13,638 nt of DNA from assembly GCA_002499945.1 (NCBI GenBank), contig DKYP01000017.1, positions 1 through 13,638 on the forward strand. Reading direction: 5' to 3'. Of this stretch, positions 1 through 7,247 are shown piece after piece; the stretch's first letter is position 1, and each line of letters opens with the position of its first letter. Under the pieces are notes generated by a model that saw nothing but the letters and a program-made list of their open reading frames with translations, did no database searches and was not told where the DNA came from. The DNA comes from Lachnoclostridium sp. UBA7097 (GTDB lineage: Bacteria > Bacillota > Clostridia > Lachnospirales > Lachnospiraceae). Both the position numbers and the translations under genes were made by a program.

Positions 1-751
1 TTATATACAAATAATAAAGACCCATTGTCCACATAAAATGACTATGTGCCATATCATTCTTTATAATATCTTCTTTATATTTATTATAAATATAATCCAA
101 AGCTTTGAATTTTTTCTGTTTGCTTGTAGAATTAGTTATACTGTTTTTTTGTTCATATACATTCATTACAGGACGTTTTAGAAATCCAACAGAATAACTT
201 TTACATATTTGAAGTGCAAAATCCCAATCCTGGTAACGTGGCAAATTCACATCAAACCTTATTTTTCTTATTATATTCTTATGTACCATAATTGTACAAG
301 TAGCAACACTATTTTTATATAAAAGTTGCTGATATATTTCTTTATTAGCATTTAAATCATCTGGCATTATAATTGTTTCACCATGGGAGTCAATACTATA
401 AAAAAAATATTGTGCAAAACAAGCATTATAATGATATTGCTTAAAAAAATCCAATTGTAATTCCAATTTTTCAGGCAGCCATTCATCATCACTGTCTAAA
501 AATGCAATATAATCACCAGTAGCAGCATCTATGCCTTTATTTCTTGCAACACATGCCCCTGAATTTTTCTCAAGAACTATTACTTTCATTCTTTTGTCAT
601 TTATTTTTTTTATTTCTAATACTGAATTATCTGTAGAAGCATCATCTACAATAATCAATTCAATATCTTTATATGTCTGGTTTAGAACACTTTTTACAGC
701 TCTTGGAAGTAATTTTTCCCTATTATAGTTAGGAATAATAACTGAAACCAT
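1..751 (-). CDS. Family 2 glycosyltransferase, 3' end cut by window edge
   Basis: The reading frame is open from an ATG at 751 to the left edge (250 codons, no stop), so the C-terminus is missing. The N-terminus reads MVSVIIPNYNRE, the usual GT-A start. It is followed by DDASTDNS (residues about 36-43, nucleotide-sugar binding) and FLDSDDEW (about 84-91, the DxD-type metal/nucleotide motif). These are hallmarks of inverting GT2 enzymes, which transfer a sugar from a nucleotide donor onto a lipid-linked oligosaccharide at the inner face of the membrane. The donor sugar cannot be read from sequence. A GGAGG lies just upstream (757-761 on the opposite strand) and the gap to the preceding gene is 22 bp, so it is co-transcribed with the polysaccharide cluster. 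Confidence 0.9.
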   Translation of the reverse strand, partial: MVSVIIPNYNREKLLPRAVKSVLNQTYKDIELIIVDDASTDNSVLEIKKINDKRMKVIVLEKNSGACVARNKGIDAATGDYIAFLDSDDEWLPEKLELQLDFFKQYHYNACFAQYFFYSIDSHGETIIMPDDLNANKEIYQQLLYKNSVATCTIMVHKNIIRKIRFDVNLPRYQDWDFALQICKSYSVGFLKRPVMNVYEQKNSITNSTSKQKKFKALDYIYNKYKEDIIKNDMAHSHFMWTMGLYYLYI

Positions 752-773
752 TTTATCCTCCATATAAGAACAT

Positions 774-1673
774 TTATAATTTTCTTAATAAAACTTTTAT
801 CTGGTATGTTAAATTTATTCCCCTGTCACAAAAATCAATATAATTTTTATCTAACAATTTTTTTCTGTATACTCTGTTACTCTTATACATTTTTATACAC
901 TGAACCAGTTCTTCATATTCAGGAACAATCTTTCCCTTGTATCCTATAATCAGTTCATCTATTTGTTTTTCTACTTTATAATCAAAAATATATTTTTTAG
1001 CCCTGTTAAGTTTTGCAACAAATCCAGTTCCCAATCCTATTGTATTATTCCCATGTTGTCTGTATTCCATATGTGCTTCTGTATCTACATGTACTTTTCC
1101 ACCAACAGCAAGGCATACTTTTAAAATCCATGTGTCATGCATGAGCATATAGCTTGGTTTATACATAACTATAATATCACGTAATTTCTTATTTAATACT
1201 GTTGTACACCCTGCAATATCAGACAATATAAACCTTGCTTTCATAGAACGAAACCCATTAAGCTTGTGAACACCAATTAATTTATTTTTTTCATTCACCA
1301 AACGTTGCCCACAATAATACAATAATGGAGTAGTATTACTATTAGGACTTAATGCATCCAAAGCTATTTTAAGTTTATCAGTATCCCATATATCGTCTTG
1401 GTCACAAAATGCAATATAATCATATACAAAGTTTCTTGTTCTTTCTAATAATTCATAAAAACCAAAAGCCACACCTAAATGTTTTCCTTGATACCATTGA
1501 ATCTTTCTTTTTTTTCTGAAATCTTCCAATATACCTTGTGTTCCATCCGTTGACCCATCATCACGTATTAAAATTTCAATATATACACCTTCCTGTCCAA
1601 GTACACTTTCTATCTGTTGTGTTATATATCCAGCCCCATTATAAGATGCCATAAGAACCAGTACTTTTTTCAT
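774..1673 (-). CDS. Family 2 glycosyltransferase, rhamnosyltransferase-like
   Basis: This is a 299-residue protein starting MKKVLVLMASYNGAGYI. DDGSTDGT sits at residues 38-45 and FCDQDDIW at 89-96. The pair of motifs with a 'CDQDD.W' signature is typical of the GT2 subgroup often annotated as rhamnosyltransferases, though the actual donor sugar is not determined by this. Length is normal for the subgroup. There is no signal peptide, so it should act on the cytoplasmic side of the membrane during repeat-unit assembly. A GGTGG ribosome binding site precedes the ATG. It lies 40 bp after the UDP-sugar dehydrogenase gene and 22 bp before the next glycosyltransferase, inside one operon. Confidence 0.88.
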   Translation of the reverse strand: MKKVLVLMASYNGAGYITQQIESVLGQEGVYIEILIRDDGSTDGTQGILEDFRKKRKIQWYQGKHLGVAFGFYELLERTRNFVYDYIAFCDQDDIWDTDKLKIALDALSPNSNTTPLLYYCGQRLVNEKNKLIGVHKLNGFRSMKARFILSDIAGCTTVLNKKLRDIIVMYKPSYMLMHDTWILKVCLAVGGKVHVDTEAHMEYRQHGNNTIGLGTGFVAKLNRAKKYIFDYKVEKQIDELIIGYKGKIVPEYEELVQCIKMYKSNRVYRKKLLDKNYIDFCDRGINLTYQIKVLLRKL

Positions 1674-1713
1674 TTTTCCACCATAAAACAGCCTTTAATA
1701 AAACAAATTGGAA

Positions 1714-3036
1714 CTATAATCTCCAATAACTATAATTTCTACATTCAATTTCCTCTTTATTAAATATTCCTTTTACATCAATCAAAACTTTTTCATTATT
1801 ATCTAAAGTTTTTCTAAAAAACTTGTCAAATTTATCAATTCCCAAAACTTTAAATTCATTATGTGCAACAGCAATAACAATACAATCCATGTTTTCTATA
1901 TTTTCAATTCTTGTAAGCCTGACACCATATACACTAAATGCATCTTCTTCAGAAGCCCAAGGGTCACTAACCATGGGATTAATTCCATATTCTTTAAAAC
2001 GTTTTATAATATCACCAACTTTAGAATTTCTTGTATCTGGACAGTTTTCTTTAAATGTTAATCCAAAAATCACTACTCTTGCATTACGCACAGCTTTTCC
2101 TGCTAAAATCATTTGCTTAATTGCAGCATCTGCAATAAACTCTCCCATACCATTATTGACCTTACGACCTGCTAAAATAATCTGGCTGTGATATCCAAGA
2201 AGTTCTGCTTCATATGTAAAATAATATGGGTCTACACCAATACAATGCCCTCCTACAAGTCCCGGACGGAAACCAAGTGCATTCCATTTTGTATCCATAC
2301 CATCTACAACCTCATTTGTATCAATATTCATACGGTCAAATACCATTGCCAACTCATTCATAAAAGCAATATTGATATCTCTCTGGCTGTTTTCAACCAC
2401 TTTAATTGCTTCAGCTGTTTTTATTGTAGATACAGGATAAGTTCCCGCTTCAATAATAAGGTTATATATATTTTGTATTTCCTCTAAGGTTTCTTTATCC
2501 ATGCCAGAAACAATCTTTTTAATATTTTTAAGTGTATGAACTTTATCACCTGGATTAATACGTTCTGGACTATAGCCAACTTTAAAATCCTTACCACATT
2601 TTAAACCAGATTCTTTTTCTAAAACAGGAATACATACATCTTCTGTAACTCCTGGATAAACAGTTGATTCAAATACAACAATTGAACCCTTTTTTAAATT
2701 CTGACCTAAAATCTTAGAAGCATTTTCAACAGGCATTAAATTCGGAGTTTTATCTTGGTTAACAGGAGTTGGAACAGCAACAATATGAAATCCTGCTTCA
2801 TATAATTTTGAAGCATCTGTAGAAAACTCAACAGTTGTATTTTTTATTTCAATATTTCCAACTTCGTTGGTTGAATCAATGCCCTTTTTATATAAATCTA
2901 TTTTTCTATCATTTAAATCAAACCCTAGTACTTTTACCTTTTTTGCAAATTCTATAGCTAATGGCATTCCAACATATCCAAGCCCAATTACTGCAATTTT
3001 TTCTTTTCCATTTATAATATTCTCATATAATGACAT
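1714..3036 (-). CDS. UDP-N-acetylhexosamine 6-dehydrogenase (WbpO/TviB/CapL type)
   Basis: This 440-residue enzyme oxidises C6 of a UDP-N-acetylhexosamine to a uronic acid with two NAD+, supplying an acidic sugar for capsule or EPS. The Rossmann motif GLGYVG is at residues 18-23, PTPVNQDKTPNL at 89-100, and the middle-domain signature AEAIKVVEN..RDINIAFMNEL at about 208-229 (Lys212, Asn216). The catalytic cysteine is in GGHCIGVDPYY (Cys265), and the C-terminal NAD/UDP domain carries GLTFKENCPDTRNSKV. This signature set fits the Vi/WbpO/CapL branch (UDP-GalNAc or UDP-GlcNAc) rather than plain UDP-glucose dehydrogenase. The exact substrate is inferred. AGGAGG precedes the ATG with a 10-nt spacing. 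The product implies an acidic polysaccharide. Confidence 0.92.
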   Translation of the reverse strand: MSLYENIINGKEKIAVIGLGYVGMPLAIEFAKKVKVLGFDLNDRKIDLYKKGIDSTNEVGNIEIKNTTVEFSTDASKLYEAGFHIVAVPTPVNQDKTPNLMPVENASKILGQNLKKGSIVVFESTVYPGVTEDVCIPVLEKESGLKCGKDFKVGYSPERINPGDKVHTLKNIKKIVSGMDKETLEEIQNIYNLIIEAGTYPVSTIKTAEAIKVVENSQRDINIAFMNELAMVFDRMNIDTNEVVDGMDTKWNALGFRPGLVGGHCIGVDPYYFTYEAELLGYHSQIILAGRKVNNGMGEFIADAAIKQMILAGKAVRNARVVIFGLTFKENCPDTRNSKVGDIIKRFKEYGINPMVSDPWASEEDAFSVYGVRLTRIENIENMDCIVIAVAHNEFKVLGIDKFDKFFRKTLDNNEKVLIDVKGIFNKEEIECRNYSYWRL

Positions 3037-3071
3037 TTCTTCATTTCCTCCTAAGCTAGATTTAAAATTGT

Positions 3072-3566
3072 TTAAATTAACTGTTTTACGATTTTGTTAA
3101 ACTCTTCACAAAACCTTTTGTTATTGTTTATTGTACTATTAGTCATGCTAGAAACAATAACATCATAATTTACAATAATTGTACCTAGTTTATTAATATC
3201 AATTACAGGAATAATTATCCCCATTCTTTTTGCAACTGCTTTAGTAAACTCTAACTGATGGTTATTAATATGTTCATGGAACTCAAACTGTCTTGGAACA
3301 ACAACTGGAATTTTACCTAGTTGTACAGGCATAATAAAACTAGCTGGTCCCCCATGAGATATAACGATTCTTGCTTGTTCCATTTTTTCTTTCATTTCTG
3401 TATAAGTAATAATATTACTCCATTCACAATAATGTGGCTTATATGTACTATAACCACTTTGTATAAACACATCTTCAACAATTTTTTTATCTTTTTTTAA
3501 ATCATCTACACATTTAATAAGTCTGTTAAATTGCTGTTCATGTGTACCTACTGTTACAAAAATCAA
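3072..3566 (-). CDS. Alg13/PssE-like glycosyltransferase catalytic subunit
   Basis: This 164-residue protein matches the C-terminal half of GT28 (MurG-like) enzymes. It starts MIFVTVGTHEQQFNRL and carries SHGGPAS (70-76, UDP-sugar binding loop) and HEHINNHQLEF (97-107). Such proteins act only with an Alg14-like membrane partner, which is the gene immediately upstream here. Together they add the second sugar to an undecaprenyl-PP-linked first sugar (pneumococcal Cps14F/G and PssD/PssE are the known examples). The start is TTG, chosen because GAGGTG sits 5-6 nt before it and because the VTVGTH motif must lie at the N-terminus. The gap to its partner is 21 bp. Confidence 0.9.
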   Translation of the reverse strand: MIFVTVGTHEQQFNRLIKCVDDLKKDKKIVEDVFIQSGYSTYKPHYCEWSNIITYTEMKEKMEQARIVISHGGPASFIMPVQLGKIPVVVPRQFEFHEHINNHQLEFTKAVAKRMGIIIPVIDINKLGTIIVNYDVIVSSMTNSTINNNKRFCEEFNKIVKQLI

Positions 3567-3587
3567 TTTTTCACCTCAATTAAAAAC

Positions 3588-4097
3588 TTAAAAAATACTT
3601 CCTAAATTAATTGCTTTTTTATATACTTTTTTCTGCTCTTCCCATTGAACAATAAATTTATCAGAAACGGGATATACCATTTTACCTGTTAAGGTTGGCT
3701 TGTCAATTCTATCAAAAACTTCTATATAAATTGTTTTAGACCCTAAAATTTTTCCTATATAAAAAAATGGAACTGCCACTGCTGCACCAGAAGAAACAAT
3801 TAAATCTGGTTTTTCTTTTTTTAAAATTTCAACTGCTAATTTAGTATTCTTTATAAGTGCTTTAATACTTCGGTTAGTCGGAAAATAACAATTATATATT
3901 TTTTCACCATTTAAAAGACTCTTCGCATCCTCTTTATTAAATGTAACCCAAAACCGTTCCTTATCTTCCCAAAATGGTTTCAACATATATAAATGAGTTA
4001 AATGTCCACCAGACGAACAGACCAGGCACACTTTTATTTTTTCTTTATGACCTTTTATATTATTGCTTGTTTTGTGTTTATATTTTCTTAATTTCAC
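3588..4097 (-). CDS. Alg14/PssD-like glycosyltransferase membrane-anchor subunit
   Basis: This 169-residue protein carries VCLVCSSGGHLTHL (SSGGHL at 28-33), VSSGAAVAVPFFYIGK, KTIYIEVFDRIDKPTLTGK and a C-terminal FIVQWEEQ. That series is the Alg14 family pattern. It corresponds to the N-terminal acceptor-binding half of MurG-like enzymes and recruits the Alg13-like subunit encoded next. The start is GTG with GGAAAGG 10 nt upstream. The first 20 or so residues are lysine-rich and not part of the conserved fold, so a shorter start is possible but I see no better one. The 138 bp upstream of it, after the recombinase-like gene, is AT-rich; I found no convincing promoter or terminator there, so read-through from the upstream gene is plausible. 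Confidence 0.88.
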   Translation of the reverse strand: MKLRKYKHKTSNNIKGHKEKIKVCLVCSSGGHLTHLYMLKPFWEDKERFWVTFNKEDAKSLLNGEKIYNCYFPTNRSIKALIKNTKLAVEILKKEKPDLIVSSGAAVAVPFFYIGKILGSKTIYIEVFDRIDKPTLTGKMVYPVSDKFIVQWEEQKKVYKKAINLGSIF

Positions 4098-4235
4098 TTA
4101 ACTTTTTCCTTTCCAAAAACTATCTTTCTTATAAAATAAATAACACTTAATATTTTATAATGTACAACAGCAGCACTGTGGCTACTTAAAAAATATAAAC
4201 CCCCTTATAAACAACATTCCAAATTTAAAAATTTC

Positions 4236-5300
4236 CTATCCAATCCCTTTTAAAAACCCATCATTCCTTACCATCCACTGCCCATACCTGTCACACAATG
4301 CAGGCACTCCTGTACCCATTATATATGCCAGGCTGTACACATCTCCACCAGCCTGCAGGCACATTACTGCAAAGGTATCCCTTAGTATTTTAAATGTAAG
4401 CCCTTTTATCCCTGCTTTTTCCCCAGCTACTTTTAAACGGTATTGTAATGTCCTTCCATCTGGGGCATCTTCTGGCATGGCAGCATTTCTTTTTCTTCCA
4501 GCCTTTTTATCTAATTCTGCCACATAACTTTCTGATGCTGGATTTTTAGCACATAATGCTATTTTTAATAAACTGGCAAGTTTTTCTGGCATTATAAATT
4601 TTCTGCGCATATTTTCTGGAAGTTCACATTCTGCCATGGATGTTGCCATTTCTTTGCTGTCCTTATTACCCTGGGATATATTATTCTGTATGCGCACAAG
4701 GTTTCTGTGTACATTAATTTCCCCTGTTTTTATATTAATATCTTCCCATTTAAGCCCACACAGTTCTGAAAGTGTAATCCCTGCATAAAGTGGCAGGAAA
4801 ATTTGCAATTTTAAATCAATCCCCTGCTCTTCTGTTATATACAAAAGCTGTTGTACTTCAAGTTCAGTAAGTGGCATGGTTTCTTTTTTCTTAACTGTTA
4901 TAAACTCTGCTTTTCCAAATGGAACTTCTGGTACCAGCTTTTTTTCTGCACCATAATGAAACATTGAATGTACCATGCTTTCCATAAGATATACTGTGTA
5001 TTGTGATAATGCTTCTTCTTTCCCGTTATTACCTGTATATAAACTTCTAAGCACTTCTGAAAGTATACTGGCATTAAAACCAGCTGCAGGCATCCCTCCT
5101 ATATGCGGAAGTATATATTTTTTCGCATAATTCTGGTAAAGGGCATATGAAGATGGCCTCATAACACTTTTTATATCAAGAAACCATAGTTCCGCCAGTT
5201 CTTGTACAAGGATTTTGTTATTACATAAACCAGAAGAAAAATTATCATTATATATTCTTTCTTTTATACTGATATCAGGTTTTAATCTTGTTCCTGGCAT
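4236..5300 (-). CDS. Degenerate tyrosine recombinase-like protein at head of polysaccharide operon
   Basis: The two-domain layout is that of a phage-integrase-type tyrosine recombinase: an N-terminal SAM-like core-binding domain (about 35-120) and a C-terminal catalytic-type domain (about 140-354). Several catalytic positions are changed (numbering from the 5300 start). Arg I is Thr176 (AGITLSELCGLKWEDI; the family has GLR.SEL). The first His of HxxR is Lys304, while Arg II (307) is kept. The final His/Trp is Thr330 (IMGT). A possible nucleophile Tyr339 (DRYGQW) remains. It may therefore be a DNA-binding regulator rather than an active recombinase. I place the start at 5300, after AAAGGAAAGAAAGGG; an ATG at 5342 adds 14 residues but has no ribosome binding site. 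Paired palindromes lie just upstream. Confidence 0.78.
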   Translation of the reverse strand: MPGTRLKPDISIKERIYNDNFSSGLCNNKILVQELAELWFLDIKSVMRPSSYALYQNYAKKYILPHIGGMPAAGFNASILSEVLRSLYTGNNGKEEALSQYTVYLMESMVHSMFHYGAEKKLVPEVPFGKAEFITVKKKETMPLTELEVQQLLYITEEQGIDLKLQIFLPLYAGITLSELCGLKWEDINIKTGEINVHRNLVRIQNNISQGNKDSKEMATSMAECELPENMRRKFIMPEKLASLLKIALCAKNPASESYVAELDKKAGRKRNAAMPEDAPDGRTLQYRLKVAGEKAGIKGLTFKILRDTFAVMCLQAGGDVYSLAYIMGTGVPALCDRYGQWMVRNDGFLKGIG

Positions 5301-5362
5301 AACTGGCTTTCCCTTTCTTTCCTTTAATAAAACTCTATACATAAGTTATTAGGTAGTATTTA

Positions 5363-5386
5363 TGTCAAATAGTGTACTTTTTGACA
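5363..5386. repeat. Palindrome L, 24 bp, left member of an inverted pair
   Basis: The arms are TGTCAAATAGT and ACTTTTTGACA around a central GT, with one mismatch between arms. Read on the minus strand, it matches palindrome R (5531-5554) at 23 of 24 positions, including 16 consecutive bases TGTCAAAAAGTACACT and the asymmetric AC centre. The two copies therefore lie in opposite orientation. The site ends 62 bp upstream of the preferred recombinase-like start (20 bp upstream of the ATG at 5342). Each arm carries an outward-facing TTGACA. It is a candidate recombination site or operator. Confidence 0.85.
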
Positions 5387-5484
5387 TTAGTAAAATTAAA
5401 GCCTATATGCCCTTTGTTAAATATAAAATTATGATATTTAATTACATATAAATACTGCTTTTGGGATATTTACATAAAAAACCA

Positions 5485-5512
5485 TTGACATATTAAAATT
5501 TTGTGATAGAAT
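5485..5512 (+). promoter_or_regulatory. Sigma-A promoter inside the palindrome-flanked segment
   Basis: A perfect -35 TTGACA (5485-5490) is followed by a 16-bp spacer and TAGAAT (5507-5512), with a TGA extended -10. Transcription would start near 5519 and run rightward into palindrome R within about 10 nt. No plus-strand gene follows for 1.7 kb. The promoter has no evident target as oriented here; inverted, it would face the polysaccharide operon. Confidence 0.6.
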
Positions 5513-5524
5513 TAGAAAGCGTAG

Positions 5525-5560
5525 AAACCGTGTCAAAAAGTACACTTTTTGACACGGTTT
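5525..5560. repeat. Palindrome R, perfect 17-bp arms, right member of the inverted pair
   Basis: This is a perfect inverted repeat: arms 5525-5541 and 5544-5560 around a central AC. The inner 24 bp (5531-5554) is the core shared with palindrome L; the outer AAACCG/CGGTTT is unique to this copy. On the plus strand the hairpin is followed by TATTTAAA and its own arm ends in GGTTT, giving a terminator-like U-rich tail. On the minus strand no such tail follows. It may serve as a recombination site or operator, as a terminator for the promoter at 5485, or as both. Confidence 0.85.
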
Positions 5561-5637
5561 TATTTAAATCCAGGTTTGTATTTATATGCCCGGATGCTAT
5601 AAATCCAAGCATAATATAAAAAGATAAAATAAAGAAT

Positions 5638-5681
5638 CCCACCAGTATACCATGTAATAATTTACATAATATACCAGTGGG
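5638..5681 (-). terminator. 20-bp hairpin that is complete only in minus-strand RNA
   Basis: The arms 5638-5657 and 5662-5681 enclose a 4-nt loop. As DNA, 16 of 20 pairs match, and all four mismatches are A-C on the plus strand. In minus-strand RNA these become G-U pairs, so the stem is uninterrupted. It lies 13 bp past the stop of the nuclease pseudogene, and the RNA after it is U-rich (TTCTTTATTTTATC). This fits a terminator or 3'-end stabiliser for that leftward gene. Confidence 0.6.
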
Positions 5682-5693
5682 CATATGTCCTGT

Positions 5694-7077
5694 CTACTTA
5701 TTATATTTTTCAATCACACAATTGTGTTCTTTAGTTTTCTTATCATAACTGATACCAACTAATAAAATCCTGCCAGTATAATTTTCAACAGAAACTGGAT
5801 ACTGTTTCTCTTTTATTTGCTGTATGGCTGTCTGCGCATCCTTGTTCCATTTAAGCTCTATAACAAGTGCTGGATAATCATGGATATATTCTGCTTTTGG
5901 AATAAATACGAAATCTGCAAATCCCCTGCCTGTTGGAAGTTCACGGACTTGTGCTTCCAACTGCTGCTGTAAGCTCCTGCCGTATTTCTTCATTTGGAAC
6001 AAATGCTGTTTTCTGGTACTGGTCATATCCAAGATACCCGAGATGGACCAGATAGGTAAGTACATCATCTTTGTTTGCAAAACTGATTGTGTCATTCTGG
6101 AAAGACTTGGTATTTATTTTTACAGATGAACCTGAAAGCATCTCAATAATTGCAGTTTTTAATCCGTCAAAATCCATATTAACCAATGGTACGATTGCTT
6201 CATAAGTACCAGTTAAAGACCAGTAACTCTGGAACTGGTTCCATCTTAGGACTTTAATAACTGCTTCTGGATTATATACATGGAAACCTTCCAGAAAATA
6301 ACCATCATACCACCGTTTTACTTCATTGAAATTACATCTATACTGGTTGCAAAGCCTATAAACTTCCTCCTCTGTAAATCCAGTGTATTTTGCAAATATC
6401 TTTGGGTCTATCATTGTAAACTCATCAAAGTTATTTAGTGCTGATTGTGTTTTTTTCTTTTTGACTGGAAGAATGCCTGTAAGATAGGCAAGCTGGATAT
6501 ATTTAATTGGTTCAGTGCCTTTAAACATTCCACGCAGGAAATTAATGTAACCAGCTTGTACTTTCTGGCTGGTGGCCTCATCCCGGATTAAGGCATCCCA
6601 TTCATCAATAATGACAATAAATTTTTGTCCTGTTGCTTCTTTAATACGGGAAAGTGCTTCTGGCAATGTAGTAGTATCTGCTAGAAGATGGCCTGGATAT
6701 ATTTCCATTAGTTCGGTAATTATACTTTGTGTAACATATGGTACTACGCTATCTGTACTTCCTGCATTTGACATAAACCATTGTATATCTAGCTGGATTA
6801 CATTATATTTATTGAGATGCTTTTTAAATCCTTCTTTCTTTCCAATCTCCAGATTTGAAAACATTTCTTCTGAATCACAGCCTTTGCTATAATATGCAGC
6901 CAGCATATTTGCTGTAACAGACTTGCCAAACCTTCTTGGACGGCTGTTACAGATATATCCCTGCATTGTGTTTAATACTTTATTGATATTATCTATAAGT
7001 CCAGTTTTATCCACATATATTTCTGAATTTAATGTGACCTGGAATGCGCTGTTGTCTGGATTTACAAACCTTCCCAT
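5694..7077 (-). pseudogene. AAA-ATPase-like / PD-(D/E)XK nuclease (DUF1703 type), internally deleted and frameshifted
   Basis: The first frame (7077 to 5941) encodes MGRFVNPDNSAFQVTLNSEI, then the P-loop variant RPRRFGKS (about 46-53) and Walker B FIVIIDEWD (about 153-161), as in the AAA-ATPase_like family PF09820. It stops shortly after VPNEEIRQELTAAV. A second frame, overlapping from about 5960 down to 5694, holds the C-terminal nuclease fold: RELPTGRGFADFVFIP, then VIELKW (the D...ExK motif) and IEKYNK at the end. Intact family members have roughly 60-80 further residues between EEIRQE and RELPTG. Those are missing, and the join is out of frame, so this is a deletion with frameshift. The ATG at 7077 fits the family start and follows AAAGGA; a GTG at 7101 would lie only about 14 nt from the predicted transcript start. 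Probably nonfunctional. Confidence 0.85.
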
Positions 7078-7121
7078 TTGTTCTATGTTCCTTTCTGGCA
7101 CTACTATTTTTGTTGTATACT

Positions 7122-7150
7122 ATTTTATCATTGATATGTACAAATGGCAA
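7122..7150 (-). promoter_or_regulatory. Promoter of the AAA-ATPase/nuclease pseudogene
   Basis: On the minus strand, TTGCCA (7145-7150) and TAAAAT (7122-7127) are separated by 17 bp, with a TGA extended -10. Transcription should begin near 7115. That leaves a short leader before the ATG at 7077 and argues against the upstream GTG at 7101 as the start. Confidence 0.65.
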
Positions 7151-7175
7151 TATGGCACGGTTTTATTCCTTTTTA

Positions 7176-7204
7176 TTGACTGGAATATTAATATATATTA
7201 TTAT
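7176..7204 (+). promoter_or_regulatory. Promoter of the Uma2-family gene
   Basis: TTGACT (7176-7181) and TATTAT (7199-7204) have a 17-bp spacer; each is one base off consensus. Transcription would start near 7211, about 37 nt before the preferred start codon. It is divergent from the promoter at 7122-7150, with the two -35 boxes only 25 bp apart. Confidence 0.7.
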
Positions 7205-7247
7205 GAAACTATAGCAATCCGTTTTTAAAATGAAAGGAAATATGGAT

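Larger units (their letters stand above)
5343..5693. other. Gene-free control region between polysaccharide operon and accessory island
   Basis: These 350 bp carry no credible gene. They hold, in order, palindrome L, an AT-rich segment with a rightward promoter, palindrome R, and a hairpin that can end leftward transcripts from the nuclease pseudogene (5638-5681). I saw no convincing leftward promoter within the segment between the palindromes. As drawn here, the polysaccharide operon therefore lacks an obvious strong promoter of its own in this region. Confidence 0.6.

Noticed and set aside
1823..2487. Plus-strand open frames opposite the UDP-sugar dehydrogenase
   Set aside because: The minus strand encodes a full conserved enzyme with all motifs here; the plus-strand frames have no family features.
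4098..4235. Internal promoter before the Alg14-like gene
   Set aside because: Only weak -35/-10 combinations could be found in very AT-rich sequence; none stands out above background.
5493..5684. 63-codon minus-strand frame with a hydrophobic stretch
   Set aside because: It runs through both the 3' hairpin and palindrome R, so its sequence is explained by those elements. Spacing of the AGGA before its ATG is too short.
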